Positions 44,367 to 53,878 of a stretch of 64,000 bases of DNA are shown piece after piece. The notes beneath the pieces were generated by a model. It saw nothing but the letters and a program-made list of their open reading frames with translations. It searched no databases and was not told the DNA's origin. The DNA lies in the NCBI RefSeq assembly GCF_009857445.1, contig NZ_WWCN01000009.1, positions 62,001 to 126,000 of the forward strand, given 5' to 3'. The stretch's first letter is position 1. The number at the start of each line of letters is the position of its first letter. The position numbers were made by a program, and so were the translations under genes. Source of the stretch: Duganella flavida (GTDB lineage Bacteria; Pseudomonadota; Gammaproteobacteria; Burkholderiales; Burkholderiaceae_D).

Positions 44367-45332
44367 TTAGATTGTGCCCTCGACTGGTGCAGCTTTTGGT
44401 ACACCGTCCAGACCTTTCGGCAGTGGGAAGGTGACATTTTCCTCCACGCCTTCCAGCGGACGCACGCTGCGCACGCCCAGTTCCTTCAGGCGGTCGATCA
44501 CGGCTTGCACCAATACTTCCGGCGCCGACGCGCCCGCAGTCACGCCCACGCGCAGCTTGCCGTCCAGCCAGGCTGGATCGATCTGGGTGGCGTTGTCGAC
44601 CATGTAGGCTGGCGTGCCCTTCTTTTCCGCTACTTCACGCAGGCGGTTGGAGTTGGAGCTGTTCGGGCTGCCGACCACGATCACCACTTCCACTTGCGGC
44701 GCCATGAACTTCACAGCTTCCTGGCGGTTGGTGGTGGCATAGCAGATATCACCCTTTTTCGGCTCGATAATGGCGGGGAACTTGCGTTTCAGCGCGTCGA
44801 TGATGTCGGCGGTGTCGTCCACCGACAGCGTGGTCTGGGACACGTAGGCCAGTTGTCCTGGCTTGGTTACTTCCAGCTTTTCCACGTCGGCTACGGTTTC
44901 CACTAGGTACATGCCCTCGTCGGTCTGACCCATCGTGCCTTCGACTTCCGGGTGGCCGTCGTGACCGATCATGATGATTTCGCAGCCCTGCTTGCGCATC
45001 TTGGCCACTTCCACGTGCACCTTGGTGACCAGCGGGCAAGTCGCATCAAAGATGCTGAAGCCGCGTTCATTGGCTTCCGCGCGCACCGCTTGGGACACGC
45101 CGTGGGCCGAGAACACCAGCGTCTGGCCGGCCGGCACTTCGCTCAATTCTTCGATAAAGATGGCGCCCTTGGCGCGCAAGTCGGCCACCACATAGGCGTT
45201 GTGGACGATTTCGTGACGCACATAAATCGGCGCGCCAAACTGCTGCAAGGCGCGCTCGACGATTTCGATCGCACGGTCAACGCCGGCGCAGAAGCCGCGC
45301 GGCTGGGCCAACAGGAGTTCTTTATCGCTCAT
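44367..45332 (-). CDS. ispH: 4-hydroxy-3-methylbut-2-enyl diphosphate reductase
   Basis: The 321-residue iron-sulfur enzyme performs the last step of the MEP pathway, giving IPP and DMAPP. The three cluster cysteines lie in [19 protein letters not shown] (about residue 15), [15 protein letters not shown] (about 99) and [15 protein letters not shown] (about 200). [20 protein letters not shown] follows. It is preceded by slpA with a seven-base gap, an order conserved with E. coli fkpB-ispH. Confidence 0.97.
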   Translation of the reverse strand: MSDKELLLAQPRGFCAGVDRAIEIVERALQQFGAPIYVRHEIVHNAYVVADLRAKGAIFIEELSEVPAGQTLVFSAHGVSQAVRAEANERGFSIFDATCPLVTKVHVEVAKMRKQGCEIIMIGHDGHPEVEGTMGQTDEGMYLVETVADVEKLEVTKPGQLAYVSQTTLSVDDTADIIDALKRKFPAIIEPKKGDICYATTNRQEAVKFMAPQVEVVIVVGSPNSSNSNRLREVAEKKGTPAYMVDNATQIDPAWLDGKLRVGVTAGASAPEVLVQAVIDRLKELGVRSVRPLEGVEENVTFPLPKGLDGVPKAAPVEGTI

Positions 45333-45339
45333 GCCATCC

Positions 45340-45792
45340 TCACAGGACCGAGATCAGTTGCACTTCAAACTTCAGCGGCTGGCCGGCCAGCGGATGGTTG
45401 AAGTCGAATACGCAGGTTTCAGCGCCCAACTCGCGCAAGATGCCGGCAAAGCGGCCGCCGCCCGGTGCGGCGAAATCAACCAGGTCGCCGATCTTGTAGT
45501 CGGCGTCCGGCGCCGAGTTGGCGTCCAGCGTGGCGCGGCTGACTTCGCGGATCAGCTCAGGGTTGCGCGGACCGAAGCCGACACCTGGCTCCAGCTCGAA
45601 AGTCTTGTGCGTGCCTTCTGGCAGGCCGATCAGCAATTCTTCCAGCACCGGCGCCAACTGGCCCTGGCCCATCAGCAGCGTGGCGGGCGTGGTGGCAAAG
45701 GTGGTGACGATATCGGCGCCGTCCAGCGAGGCCAGGCGATAGTTCAGAGTGAGGTACGACGATGCGGTGACGACAGGTTGCTCGGTAGACAT
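45340..45792 (-). CDS. slpA: FKBP-type peptidyl-prolyl isomerase SlpA
   Basis: The 150-residue FKBP has the SlpA/FkpB pattern: an FKBP strand [20 protein letters not shown], an inserted-flap segment [20 protein letters not shown], and [20 protein letters not shown] near the end. It catalyses prolyl isomerisation with chaperone activity. ispH is directly downstream, the usual order. It is divergent from radC, with a gap of 112 bases. Confidence 0.94.
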   Translation of the reverse strand: MSTEQPVVTASSYLTLNYRLASLDGADIVTTFATTPATLLMGQGQLAPVLEELLIGLPEGTHKTFELEPGVGFGPRNPELIREVSRATLDANSAPDADYKIGDLVDFAAPGGGRFAGILRELGAETCVFDFNHPLAGQPLKFEVQLISVL

Positions 45793-45904
45793 GACTTAAG
45801 CTTAGATGAACTAACAAAGGCCATATTGTAAGCCACCTTTGATCCGCATCGCCTTCCCCGCTCAAAACTCATGCAAAGTAAATGGCGATTACGGAGAAAC
45901 CACC

Positions 45905-46579
45905 ATGCCCATCCTGAACTGGCCAGAAGAAAAACGCCCGCGCGAGCGGCTGATGCGTGAAGGCGCGCAAGCGCTGTCTGACGCCGAACTGCTGGCGATC
46001 TTCCTGCGCACCGGCGTCAGCGGCAAGGACGCCGTCCAACTCGGACAAGAAATGGTGCGTCACTTCGGCTCCCTGCAAAAACTGTTTGCCGCCAGCCTGC
46101 CGGAATTCGCCGAAGTCAAAGGCCTGGGACCGGCCAAGTTCACCCAGCTGCAAGCGGTGATGGAACTGGCGCGGCGCGCCATCCTGGAAGAACTGCAAGC
46201 CGGCTCCATGCTCAGCTCGCCCCGTGCGGTGAAGGAATACCTGCGCACCACCTTTGCCGGCAAGCCCTTCGAATCCTTCCACGTGCTGTTCCTCGACGTC
46301 AAAAACCGCCTGATTGACGCGAAGGAAATGTTTCGCGGCACGCTGACCCACACCTCGGTCTACCCGCGCGAAGTAGTGAAGGAAGCACTGGCGCGCAACG
46401 CCGCCAGCGTGATGCTGGCCCACAATCACCCTTCCGGCACGCCCGAACCAAGCGAGTCGGATCTTGTGCTGACCAGGGCCCTGATGCAGGCCTTAGCACT
46501 GGTCGATATCCGCGTCCTCGACCACTTTGTGGTCGCAGGGCATCAAATCCACTCCTTTGCCGAGCATGGACAACTGTAG
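45905..46579 (+). CDS. radC: RadC/JAB-domain protein
   Basis: The start at 45905 follows a GGAG sequence and gives 224 residues, as in E. coli RadC (222). A helix-hairpin-helix region (FAEVKGLGPAKFTQLQAVME) precedes the JAMM metal site: HNHPSGTPEPSESD with an upstream conserved glutamate. The N-terminus RPRERLMREGAQALSDAELL is typical. RadC's role is unclear; the old repair role is not well supported. It precedes rpmB, as in many proteobacteria. Confidence 0.95.
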   Translation: MPILNWPEEKRPRERLMREGAQALSDAELLAIFLRTGVSGKDAVQLGQEMVRHFGSLQKLFAASLPEFAEVKGLGPAKFTQLQAVMELARRAILEELQAGSMLSSPRAVKEYLRTTFAGKPFESFHVLFLDVKNRLIDAKEMFRGTLTHTSVYPREVVKEALARNAASVMLAHNHPSGTPEPSESDLVLTRALMQALALVDIRVLDHFVVAGHQIHSFAEHGQL

Positions 46580-46670
46580 GTTTACCCCTATGCGCTCAAG
46601 GGTTTACGAGTGAATTCATAATTGTTAAATATTTTCACACTATCTAGACACAATTGTTTTTCGTAAGTGA

Positions 46671-46699
46671 TTGAAAAAGCTGATTTTTTTGGATATACT
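46671..46699 (+). promoter_or_regulatory. Sigma-70 promoter of rpmB-rpmG
   Basis: TTGAAA (46671-46676), a 17-base spacer with a T-run, and TATACT (46694-46699) make a near-consensus promoter 41 bases before the rpmB start. The upstream 46600-46670 stretch is AT-rich, like an UP element. Confidence 0.75.
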
Positions 46700-46740
46700 C
46701 TTGTTTTTCCAATTTTGGAATGTCTTTTAAGGAGTGCGTT

Positions 46741-46977
46741 ATGGCACGTGTTTGCCAAGTAACTGGGAAGAAGCCGATGGTCGGCAACAATGTTTCCCAC
46801 GCAAACAACAAAACCAAACGTCGTTTCCTGCCTAACCTGCAGAACCGTCGTATTTTTGTTGAATCTGAAAACCGCTGGGTCTCCCTGCGTCTGTCCAACG
46901 CTGGTCTGCGTGTAATCGACAAGGTCGGCATCGATGCCGTTCTGGCCGATATGCGCGCCCGTGGCGAAAAAGTCTAA
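46741..46977 (+). CDS. rpmB: 50S ribosomal protein L28
   Basis: 78 residues from an ATG preceded by TAAGGAG, the exact length of E. coli L28. [20 protein letters not shown] and [18 protein letters not shown] are diagnostic. It is a small basic protein of the large subunit. rpmG follows after 13 bases with its own AGGGAG site. Confidence 0.98.
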   Translation: MARVCQVTGKKPMVGNNVSHANNKTKRRFLPNLQNRRIFVESENRWVSLRLSNAGLRVIDKVGIDAVLADMRARGEKV

Positions 46978-46990
46978 ATAGGGAGCTATC

Positions 46991-47158
46991 ATGGCAAAAA
47001 CTGGCCGCGACAAAATCAAGCTGGAATCGACCGCTGGTACTGGTCACTTCTACACCACGACCAAAAACAAGCGCACCATGCCTGCGAAAATGGAGATCAC
47101 CAAGTTTGATCCTAAAGCTCGCAAGCACGTGATCTACAAAGAAACCAAGATCAAGTAA
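46991..47158 (+). CDS. rpmG: 50S ribosomal protein L33
   Basis: 55 residues starting at ATG 46991: [20 protein letters not shown], then [20 protein letters not shown] and [15 protein letters not shown]. It is the cysteine-free (C-minus) form, with no CxxC pairs, so it does not need zinc. Conserved rpmB-rpmG order. A bidirectional terminator follows. Confidence 0.98.
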   Translation: MAKTGRDKIKLESTAGTGHFYTTTKNKRTMPAKMEITKFDPKARKHVIYKETKIK

Positions 47159-47184
47159 TTCGATCTTCGCTTCTCTGAAAAAAA

Positions 47185-47209
47185 GCCACTCATTGAGTGG
47201 CTTTTTTTT
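47185..47209. terminator. Bidirectional terminator between rpmG and the peroxidase gene
   Basis: GCCACTC (47185-47191) and GAGTGGC (47195-47201) pair around ATT, with seven A before and eight T after. It serves rpmG on the plus strand; on the minus strand it begins right at the stop of the peroxidase gene. Confidence 0.88.
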
Positions 47210-48425
47210 ATGGTGCTGCGGTTTGCGCATCGGCATCGGTCAAGGTGCGCAGGAAGGCGACGATGTCCTGCACTTCCGCTTCGTCCAGCGCTGGTTGCTC
47301 ACCAGGCTTGCGGTTCAATGGCGCGGTCAGGCGGTCGACGTTGTTGCGCCAGGCTGGCGGCAAATCGTCGTAACGGCCGTGTGGATACCAGCGCTTCGGC
47401 TTGAGGTCACGGTCGGCGTAGAAGCGCACCGCGTCGGCCAGGTTGTCGAACACACCGTTATGCATAAACACGCGGCGGGTTGCTACATTGCGCAAGCTAG
47501 GCGTCTTGAAACCACCGCAGTACTTCTGGTCCAGCGCGGCCGGCGTCTTGCGGGCCGGACCGCATAGGCCGACGTCGAAGAACGCAGGATCAGCATTGAC
47601 CGCCAGCTTGCGGTTACGCGGCACACCGAGGATGGCGAACGAATAATCAGTGAACAGTGGCGCCGCACCATTCGCGCCGGGCGACGCGATGTGGCAGGAG
47701 ACGCAGTTGCCCTTGGATGGATCGGCAAACAGTTGCAGTCCGCGCTGCTCTTGCTGGCTCAGTTGCGCCTGCCCTTTCAGCACCTGGTCGAATTTACTGG
47801 TGTACGGCGCGAAACTTGGATCGTCCAGCTGAAAGCGCTCCAGCGCCATCGTCAAGCCATCCACGGCCTGCTTGTCGTCGGCCAGCGCAGCGGCGCCGAA
47901 CAGGCGCGAGAACTCTTCAGCATACGATGCCTTGCGCAGCTTGGCAGCTAGCGAGGCATCGTCGCGGTTGGCCATTTCAGCCTGATCAAACAGTGGTCCG
48001 CGGGCCTGCTCGTGCAGCGTGTCGAAACGGCCGTCACGGGTAAAGCCGCCGGTCGGCACCGAGTCGGCCTCGATCTCGCGTTCGATCGGATCGCGCTGGT
48101 GCTCCTTGAACCAGCGCGGCGTGCGCGGCAGCACGTAGCGTAGCGACGGCACAGAGCGAAAGCCGTGCTTGTCCATGCCCTCGCCGCCCGGCTGCACCGG
48201 CTGACCGTCCGGTGGACCGTAGGCATGGGCTGGGCTGTGGCAGGTAGCGCAGGACTGGCGGCCCGATGCCGACAGCGACGCGTCAGAGAACATCTGGCGG
48301 CCCAGGGCCGCCATCGCAACACGGTTATCGGCAGCAACCGGCGCCGGAGCGGGCGCGCGGTTACAGCCAACCATGAGAAATGCCGCACCCAGCGCGGCAA
48401 CTACATCAGTTCGTGAAAATGTCAT
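47208..48425 (-). CDS. Di-heme cytochrome c peroxidase family lipoprotein
   Basis: From ATG 48425 the protein has 405 residues; a TTG and GTG just upstream are alternatives. A lipobox (LMVGC, Cys 21) suggests membrane anchoring in the periplasm. Two haem c sites are visible: CATCH at 59-63 and CVSCH in GNCVSCHIASPG, within the CcpA/MauG family. YCGGFKTPSLRNVATRRVFM followed by HNG is the typical late region. It may reduce peroxide or perform MauG-like oxidation. Its start lies inside the end of the phosphoesterase gene, so the two are coupled. Confidence 0.9.
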   Translation of the reverse strand: MTFSRTDVVAALGAAFLMVGCNRAPAPAPVAADNRVAMAALGRQMFSDASLSASGRQSCATCHSPAHAYGPPDGQPVQPGGEGMDKHGFRSVPSLRYVLPRTPRWFKEHQRDPIEREIEADSVPTGGFTRDGRFDTLHEQARGPLFDQAEMANRDDASLAAKLRKASYAEEFSRLFGAAALADDKQAVDGLTMALERFQLDDPSFAPYTSKFDQVLKGQAQLSQQEQRGLQLFADPSKGNCVSCHIASPGANGAAPLFTDYSFAILGVPRNRKLAVNADPAFFDVGLCGPARKTPAALDQKYCGGFKTPSLRNVATRRVFMHNGVFDNLADAVRFYADRDLKPKRWYPHGRYDDLPPAWRNNVDRLTAPLNRKPGEQPALDEAEVQDIVAFLRTLTDADAQTAAP

Positions 48426-49671
48426 CACCAAATGCTGCCAGGCCCGATTGGTTCGCGTAGCCCAGGTATTCCTTGATCTTGAAGATTTGCTCGATGCTCT
48501 TCAGCAGTGAGTAGTGGTTGTATGCGGTATTGCTGACCGTGCCCGGTTTGATAAATGGTGAGATCAGCACAGCACCGGTACGGCCGCCGCCCGCAGCCGG
48601 GAAGCTCAGGTCATATTGCATGGTGGCCGAGACCGGGAAAGTCAGCGTCAGCGGATATTTGACGTTCGGGCCGCCCTGCTGGTTGCAGCACGCTTCGGCG
48701 GAATTGTAGCTGACCACGATATGCTGCTTGCCGGACGAATCCACAGTCACGGTCTGACCTGCGGTGGCGCCGCCTTCGTCGAAGTTGATGATCAGCAGGC
48801 CATCCTTCTTGTAGGCTTCCGATGCCAGGATCTTCGGCACCCAGACTTTCAGGAATTCGTCAGCAGTCTTCAGTCCGCCAGGCTGGCCGTTGATACAGCC
48901 CTTGCCCGCTGCGCCGGTGCCGTCGCCGTCGTGGCCGTCGTTGCAGACGTTCGGCGTAATGAACACGAAGTTCGGCGTGCTATCCACCTTGGCCAAGTCG
49001 CCTTCCAGCTTGTCCAGCGCGACCACATTGGTCTTGCAATCCGGCGAATCGATAATCGAGTGGAAGTACACGAATGGATTGTGACGGGCAGCGTACTGGT
49101 CGCCCTTCGGCACCGCAGCGCTCGGCGCCAGCTGGTGGTTGGTCTGGTCGGTGGTGCCGATGGTTGGGTGGCCGCAAGTGGCGCTTTCACGGGTTGGGTC
49201 ATTGCCCATGTCTTCCATGTAGCCGCGCCAGGTCAGGCCGGAAGTTTTCAGCTGGTCCGGCAGGGTCTTGACGGCGGCAGGATAAACGCAGCCATCGCCC
49301 ACAGGCAGGCCTTCGGCGCTGGTGCCGGTCTGGACGAAATCGGTATAGGTGGTGCAGTCGGCCGCGCTCGATGGCGTCACTGGCTGGCCGCTGATCATGG
49401 CGATGTAGTTGGTCAGGCTGGCGTGGCCGGTACCGTAGTACTGGGTCAGCAGCGCGCCCATGCCAGGCAGGGTCTTTTGCAGGTAAGGATTCTGGGTGCT
49501 GTTGACGAAGGAGTCGTTGTAGTCCTTGTTTTCCAGCGTGATGACAAATACGTGCTTGACACGCTGCGCACCGGTATCAACCTTGTCGCTGCTGCCGCAA
49601 GCAGCCAGCACGGTCGACAGCGCCGCAAGGCTGGCGACGGCTGCCCATTTGAAGTTCAATCCCAATTTCAT
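48406..49671 (-). CDS. Phosphoesterase family lipoprotein (phospholipase C/acid phosphatase type)
   Basis: From ATG 49671 the product has 421 residues with a lipobox (LAAC, Cys about 25). The alkaline-phosphatase-like fold is suggested by KHVFVITLENKDYNDSF near the N-terminus, YYGTGHASLTNYIAMISGQP, FVFITPNVCNDGHDGDGTG and IINFDEGGATAG. The family (PF04185 type) includes phospholipase C and AcpA. It probably acts on phosphate esters in the periplasm. Its 3' end overlaps the peroxidase start by 20 bases. No convincing Pho box lies upstream. Confidence 0.88.
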   Translation of the reverse strand: MKLGLNFKWAAVASLAALSTVLAACGSSDKVDTGAQRVKHVFVITLENKDYNDSFVNSTQNPYLQKTLPGMGALLTQYYGTGHASLTNYIAMISGQPVTPSSAADCTTYTDFVQTGTSAEGLPVGDGCVYPAAVKTLPDQLKTSGLTWRGYMEDMGNDPTRESATCGHPTIGTTDQTNHQLAPSAAVPKGDQYAARHNPFVYFHSIIDSPDCKTNVVALDKLEGDLAKVDSTPNFVFITPNVCNDGHDGDGTGAAGKGCINGQPGGLKTADEFLKVWVPKILASEAYKKDGLLIINFDEGGATAGQTVTVDSSGKQHIVVSYNSAEACCNQQGGPNVKYPLTLTFPVSATMQYDLSFPAAGGGRTGAVLISPFIKPGTVSNTAYNHYSLLKSIEQIFKIKEYLGYANQSGLAAFGDDIFTN

Positions 49672-49794
49672 TTTTGTCCAATGTATGGTGGTGAAGAGCC
49701 CGCAGCTTACGCAGGCTTTATTACGCCGATATGACAAAAACAAAATTGATATTACCAAAAGTTATAATAGTTGAAGTTTCGCTGACGAGCAACC

Positions 49795-49818
49795 AAAAAA
49801 ATCCCGCCGAAGCGGGAC
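49795..49818 (-). terminator. Rho-independent terminator of the desaturase gene
   Basis: Reading leftward, AGTCCCGC, the stable TTCG tetraloop, GCGGGAT and then six T. It lies 19 bases after the desaturase stop. Confidence 0.88.
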
Positions 49819-49836
49819 TTTGGAGAAATTCGATTT

Positions 49837-51033
49837 TTACGCGTAGCTACGCAGTCGCAGCGAGAATTCTTGCAGGGACTGGATGCCCGACGCTTCCGCG
49901 CGGTTGCACCAGTCTTGCAGCTTGTGCAGCAACTGGTCGCGGGTGAAGTGCGAACGCTCCCAGATCACGCCCAGTTCCACGCGCATATTGTGCATGGTTT
50001 CCAGCGCTTTGCTGTGCTGGAACAGTTCCGACAGCTGCTGCTGTTGCGGCGCTTCCAGCTTGCCCGGCTCGCGCTGCAGCAGCTTGCGCGAAGATTTCAG
50101 GAAGCGCGATTCCAGCTCGGCCTTGTGCTTCAGGTGTTCCAGCTCTTCTTTCCATGCACGCTTGACCGATTTGGCGTACTTGGCCATCACGTCGTAGCGG
50201 TTGGCGATCACCGATTGCAGGGTATCGAAGTCGGCTTCCAGCTTATCCTTGGCGAACTTCGGCTCCGGTGCGCGTTTCTTAACCTTGGCCAGGCCGACCA
50301 TTTCCAGCGCGCGGATGTAGCCCCAGCCGATATCGAACTCATACCATTTCGACGACAGCTTGGCCGAGGTCGCAAACGTGTGATGGTTGTTGTGCAGCTC
50401 TTCGCCGCCGATCAGCAGGCCGAACGGGATAATGTTGGTCGCTGCGTCCGAGCAGTCGTAGTTGCGGTAGCCCCAGTAGTGGCCGATGCCGTTGATGATG
50501 CCGGCCGCCGTGATCGGGATCCAGATCATTTGCACCGCCCACACGGTAACGCCGATCACGCCAAACAGCGCGAAATTGATCACCAGCAGCGACGACACGC
50601 CCAGCGCGCTATGGCGGGTGTAGACGTTACGCTCCATCCAGTCATCCGGCGTGCCGTGACCGTACTTTTCCATCGTTTCCTTGTTCTTGGATTCAGCGCG
50701 ATACAGCTCGGCGCCTTCCCAGAACACTTGCTTGATGCCGCGGGTGACCGGGCTGTGCGGATCTTCCTCGGTATCGCATTTGGCGTGATGCTTGCGGTGG
50801 ATCGATGCCCACTCCTTGGTCACCTGGCCGGTGGTCAACCACAGCCAGAAGCGGAAGAAATGGCTGACGATAGGATGCAGGTCCAGCGCGCGGTGCGCCT
50901 GGCAACGGTGCAGGTAAATCGTCACACTGGCGATGGTGATATGGGTCACCGCCATCGTGTAGAAGAACACTTCCCAAGCGCTGAAACGGGTAATACCGTT
51001 CGACAGGAAATCCAATACTGCGTATAAACTCAT
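49837..51033 (-). CDS. desA: DesA-type acyl-lipid/acyl-CoA fatty acid desaturase
   Basis: From ATG 51033, after GGAG, 398 residues. The three histidine boxes are at 42-47 (HRCQAH), 79-83 (HRKHH) and 214-218 (HNNHH), as in delta-9 desaturases, with two pairs of membrane helices (about 20-60 and 145-180). The di-iron enzyme inserts a double bond into membrane acyl chains. The C-terminal 140 residues form a charged helical extension (about 255-398) that ends ALQEF-like (SLQEFSLRLRSYA). A cold or membrane-fluidity role is inferred. Confidence 0.92.
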   Translation of the reverse strand: MSLYAVLDFLSNGITRFSAWEVFFYTMAVTHITIASVTIYLHRCQAHRALDLHPIVSHFFRFWLWLTTGQVTKEWASIHRKHHAKCDTEEDPHSPVTRGIKQVFWEGAELYRAESKNKETMEKYGHGTPDDWMERNVYTRHSALGVSSLLVINFALFGVIGVTVWAVQMIWIPITAAGIINGIGHYWGYRNYDCSDAATNIIPFGLLIGGEELHNNHHTFATSAKLSSKWYEFDIGWGYIRALEMVGLAKVKKRAPEPKFAKDKLEADFDTLQSVIANRYDVMAKYAKSVKRAWKEELEHLKHKAELESRFLKSSRKLLQREPGKLEAPQQQQLSELFQHSKALETMHNMRVELGVIWERSHFTRDQLLHKLQDWCNRAEASGIQSLQEFSLRLRSYA

Positions 51034-51130
51034 TACTACTCCAACCAAGATTGTGTTTTTAACAGGCGTACGTCGCCCGCCGTTCTTACTTTTGGACAGT
51101 ATTGTACGACGATTTTCCCTGAATCACTGA

Positions 51131-52480
51131 CTATTCCTTAGGCACGATCGTGCTTTCTTGTCCCGCGAGGGGCGCGGGCACCGGACCGAGGATGCGCATT
51201 TCCCGTTGCGGGAATGGCACAGAGATATTGTGCTCCTTAAGCGCGCGCCAGATCGCACGGTTGACATCCGAGGTCACGCCGCCGCGGCCATTCTCCGGAT
51301 CGCGGATCCAGAAATTGACGGTCAGGTCGAGGCCGTCTGCGCCAAAGGTAGTCAGGTTGACCGATGGCGGCTTGTCCTTCAACACGCGCTCGACCGACAG
51401 CGCAGCATCCGTCAGCAACTGAATCACCATGTCGACATCGGTATCGTAGGCCACTGACACTTTGGTTGAGATGTTGACGTTGCTATTGGTCAGCGAGGAA
51501 TTCTGCACCGCGCCCGACACCAGCATTTCATTCGGCACGATGGACTCCATGCCGTCCAGGCCCTGCAGCACTGTGTAGCGGGTGTTGATTTGCGTGACGC
51601 GGCCGCTGTATTTATCGACCGTGATCATGTCGCCGATGGTCAGCGAGCGGTCCAGCAAAATCACAAAACCGGACACGTAGTTGCTGGCGATCTTTTGCAA
51701 GCCCAGCCCCAGGCCCACACCCAGCGCGCCACCAAACACCGACAGCACCGTCAGGTCGATCCCCACCAGCGACAAACTCATCAGCACAGCCACAAGGATC
51801 AGCAGCGCGCGCGCGGTGCGCGACACCACCACCCGCAGGTTGGTGTGCATGCCCTGCACTTTCATCAGCCACTCTTCCAGCGCCGCGCCGGCCCACAGCG
51901 CCAGCATCAGCAGCACGATCACCGAGGCGGTCGCTTGCAGGATATCGGCGATGGTGACCTTGTATTTACCAATCGGCAGTACCGTGCCATCCATGAAGGC
52001 GAACACGTCCACCCACAGGCCGGTGATGTACAGCACGAAGGCCAGCCACACCAGCAGCTGGAAGGTTTTCTCGAACGCCAGCATGGTGGCGCTGATGGTG
52101 CGGCCATTGCGCGCGAACACGCGGCGCACCAAATAGAAGGTGAAGCGGATCACCGCCAGCGAACCGAAGATCGGCATCGCGATCTTGATCCAGTTGACGT
52201 GCGTGTAGTGAAACTTGGCCAGGATCACGCGCGACAAGGCCAGCAGGCTGATCACCGCCAGCGGCGCCATCACCCGCCCAAAGCTCTCGACGCCAAAGCC
52301 CAGCACGCCCGAGTGCGTGTGCGCCTCCTGCCGGCCGTAGCGCTTCTTCAGCAGCCGCGCCAGCCCGAAGCCGATCAGCACCGATACGATAATGGCGGCC
52401 AGCTGCCACAGCAGGCTGGGGTCGTTCAGGTCGCCGGTGAGGTCATCGATCAGGTTGAGCAGGGGCTGTTGTTGCGGCAT
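51131..52480 (-). CDS. MscS-family mechanosensitive ion channel
   Basis: 449 residues. Extra N-terminal membrane helices (about 20-45, 70-100, 135-160, 180-205) precede the MscS core. The pore helix GGALGVGLGLGLQKIASNYV and the beta-domain RSLTIGDMITVDKYSGRVTQ, then INTRYTVLQGLDG, are diagnostic. It gates under membrane tension to release solutes. It is larger than E. coli MscS (286) and fits medium-size relatives. It lies between the desaturase and an rRNA methyltransferase without clear operon links. Confidence 0.93.
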   Translation of the reverse strand: MPQQQPLLNLIDDLTGDLNDPSLLWQLAAIIVSVLIGFGLARLLKKRYGRQEAHTHSGVLGFGVESFGRVMAPLAVISLLALSRVILAKFHYTHVNWIKIAMPIFGSLAVIRFTFYLVRRVFARNGRTISATMLAFEKTFQLLVWLAFVLYITGLWVDVFAFMDGTVLPIGKYKVTIADILQATASVIVLLMLALWAGAALEEWLMKVQGMHTNLRVVVSRTARALLILVAVLMSLSLVGIDLTVLSVFGGALGVGLGLGLQKIASNYVSGFVILLDRSLTIGDMITVDKYSGRVTQINTRYTVLQGLDGMESIVPNEMLVSGAVQNSSLTNSNVNISTKVSVAYDTDVDMVIQLLTDAALSVERVLKDKPPSVNLTTFGADGLDLTVNFWIRDPENGRGGVTSDVNRAIWRALKEHNISVPFPQREMRILGPVPAPLAGQESTIVPKE

Positions 52481-52517
52481 CGTATAAGCGTAAAAATGGT
52501 TGAGGTATGTACTTTAA

Positions 52518-52543
52518 CAAAAAAGGCCGGGGAGTCCCCGGCC
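52518..52543 (-). terminator. Rho-independent terminator of the purN-rsmB operon
   Basis: Reading leftward, GGCCGGGG (52543-52536), ACT and CCCCGGCC (52532-52525) form a perfect stem, with A/T pairs beyond it and a run of seven T. Confidence 0.87.
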
Positions 52544-52550
52544 TGTTGAA

Positions 52551-53858
52551 TTACTCGTCGTCTGCTGCTTCTACTTCTTCAGCTTCCTTGGCCTTTTTCG
52601 GCATCTGCTTGCGCTCGAACACGGCAGCGAAGAAGCCGTCGGTCTGGTGCTTGTGTGGCAGCAGCTTCAGATAGTCGCCCATGTCCAGTTCGATCTTTTG
52701 CTCGGCCAGCGCCTTGCTCATCGGGACCAGTTCGAAGTCCGGGTGGCCTTCCAGGAATTGCTTGGCGATGAATTCGTTCTCATCATCCAGCACCGAGCAG
52801 GTGGCGTAGACCAGGCGGCCGCCGCCTTTGACCAGGCGCGCGGCGCCGGCCAGAATCGCCGCTTGCTTGATTTGCATTTCGCCGATGGCTTCCGGCTTCT
52901 GACGCCATTTCACGTCCGGGTTACGGCGCAGGGTACCCAGGCCCGAGCATGGCGCATCGACCAGCACGCGGTCGATCTTGCCGGCCAGGCGCTTGATCTT
53001 GGCATCGCGCTCGTGCGCGATCACCACCGGATGCACATTCGACAGGCCACTGCGCGCCATGCGCGGCTTCAGCTTGGCCAGACGCTTTTCGGACACGTCA
53101 AACGCGTACAAGCGGCCGGTGTTGCGCATGATCGCACCCAGCGACAGCGTCTTGCCGCCAGCGCCAGCGCAGAAGTCCACCACCATTTCACCGCGCTTCG
53201 GCGCGACGATGGCCGACAGGATCTGGCTGCCCTCGTCCTGCACTTCGATATGGCCGTCCTTGAACAGCGGCAGGTTTTGCAACTGCGGCTTTTGCAGCAC
53301 GCGCAAGCCTTGCGGCGCAAACGGCGTCGGCGTCGCGCGAATCGGCGCTTCGGCCAGCTTGGCGATAACTTCTTCGCGGTTGGCTTTCAGCGTATTCACG
53401 CGCAGGTCCAGCGGTGCTGGCTGGTTCATGGCGTCGGCCAGCGCCAGCGTTTCTTCTTCGCCCATTTGCTCAACCAGCTTCTCGAACAGCCATTTCGGCA
53501 TGTTCGAGCGGCTCGACTTGTGCATCAGCGCACGGTCGATGCCCATGATGCGGGTCACCCACTCAGCTTCCTCTTCGCTCACGCCGCCCAGCGCTTCCAG
53601 GCCGACCGCATCGGCCATGCCCAGCAAGGTCAAGCGACGCATGGTGGCGCCGCCGCCCGCTTCGGAGAAATCGGTGTAGAAGTTTTTATTGCGCAGCACG
53701 TTGTACACGGACTCGGCAATGGCGCCGCGCTCGCGGCCGCCCAGGCGTGGGTGATCTTTGAAATAGCGCGACAGGGTGGTGTCGGCTGGCGCGGCAAAGC
53801 GCAAAATCTCGCGCAACACTTCTTCGGCGTTGGCGAGTATCGCTGGAGGCAATCTCAT
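52551..53858 (-). CDS. rsmB: RsmB/NOP family RNA (cytosine-5) methyltransferase
   Basis: 435 residues. An N-terminal NusB-like region (FAAPADTTLSRYFKDHPRLG) precedes the SAM domain: VVDFCAGAGGKTLSLGAIM, RVLVDAPCSGLGTLRRNPDV with one catalytic cysteine, and RLVYATCSVLDDENEFI with the second. A lysine/glutamate-rich tail (KKAKEAEEVEAADDE) ends it. It methylates C5 of an rRNA cytosine; RsmB is the closest known name but RsmF-like function cannot be excluded. purN lies 20 bases upstream. Confidence 0.9.
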   Translation of the reverse strand: MRLPPAILANAEEVLREILRFAAPADTTLSRYFKDHPRLGGRERGAIAESVYNVLRNKNFYTDFSEAGGGATMRRLTLLGMADAVGLEALGGVSEEEAEWVTRIMGIDRALMHKSSRSNMPKWLFEKLVEQMGEEETLALADAMNQPAPLDLRVNTLKANREEVIAKLAEAPIRATPTPFAPQGLRVLQKPQLQNLPLFKDGHIEVQDEGSQILSAIVAPKRGEMVVDFCAGAGGKTLSLGAIMRNTGRLYAFDVSEKRLAKLKPRMARSGLSNVHPVVIAHERDAKIKRLAGKIDRVLVDAPCSGLGTLRRNPDVKWRQKPEAIGEMQIKQAAILAGAARLVKGGGRLVYATCSVLDDENEFIAKQFLEGHPDFELVPMSKALAEQKIELDMGDYLKLLPHKHQTDGFFAAVFERKQMPKKAKEAEEVEAADDE

Positions 53859-53878
53859 GGAATTCCTTGGTTAGATTT

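Noticed and set aside
49672-49794. Pho box upstream of the phosphoesterase gene
   Set aside because: Only one half-site (TTGTCAT) is close; the second half at the right spacing matches four of seven positions.
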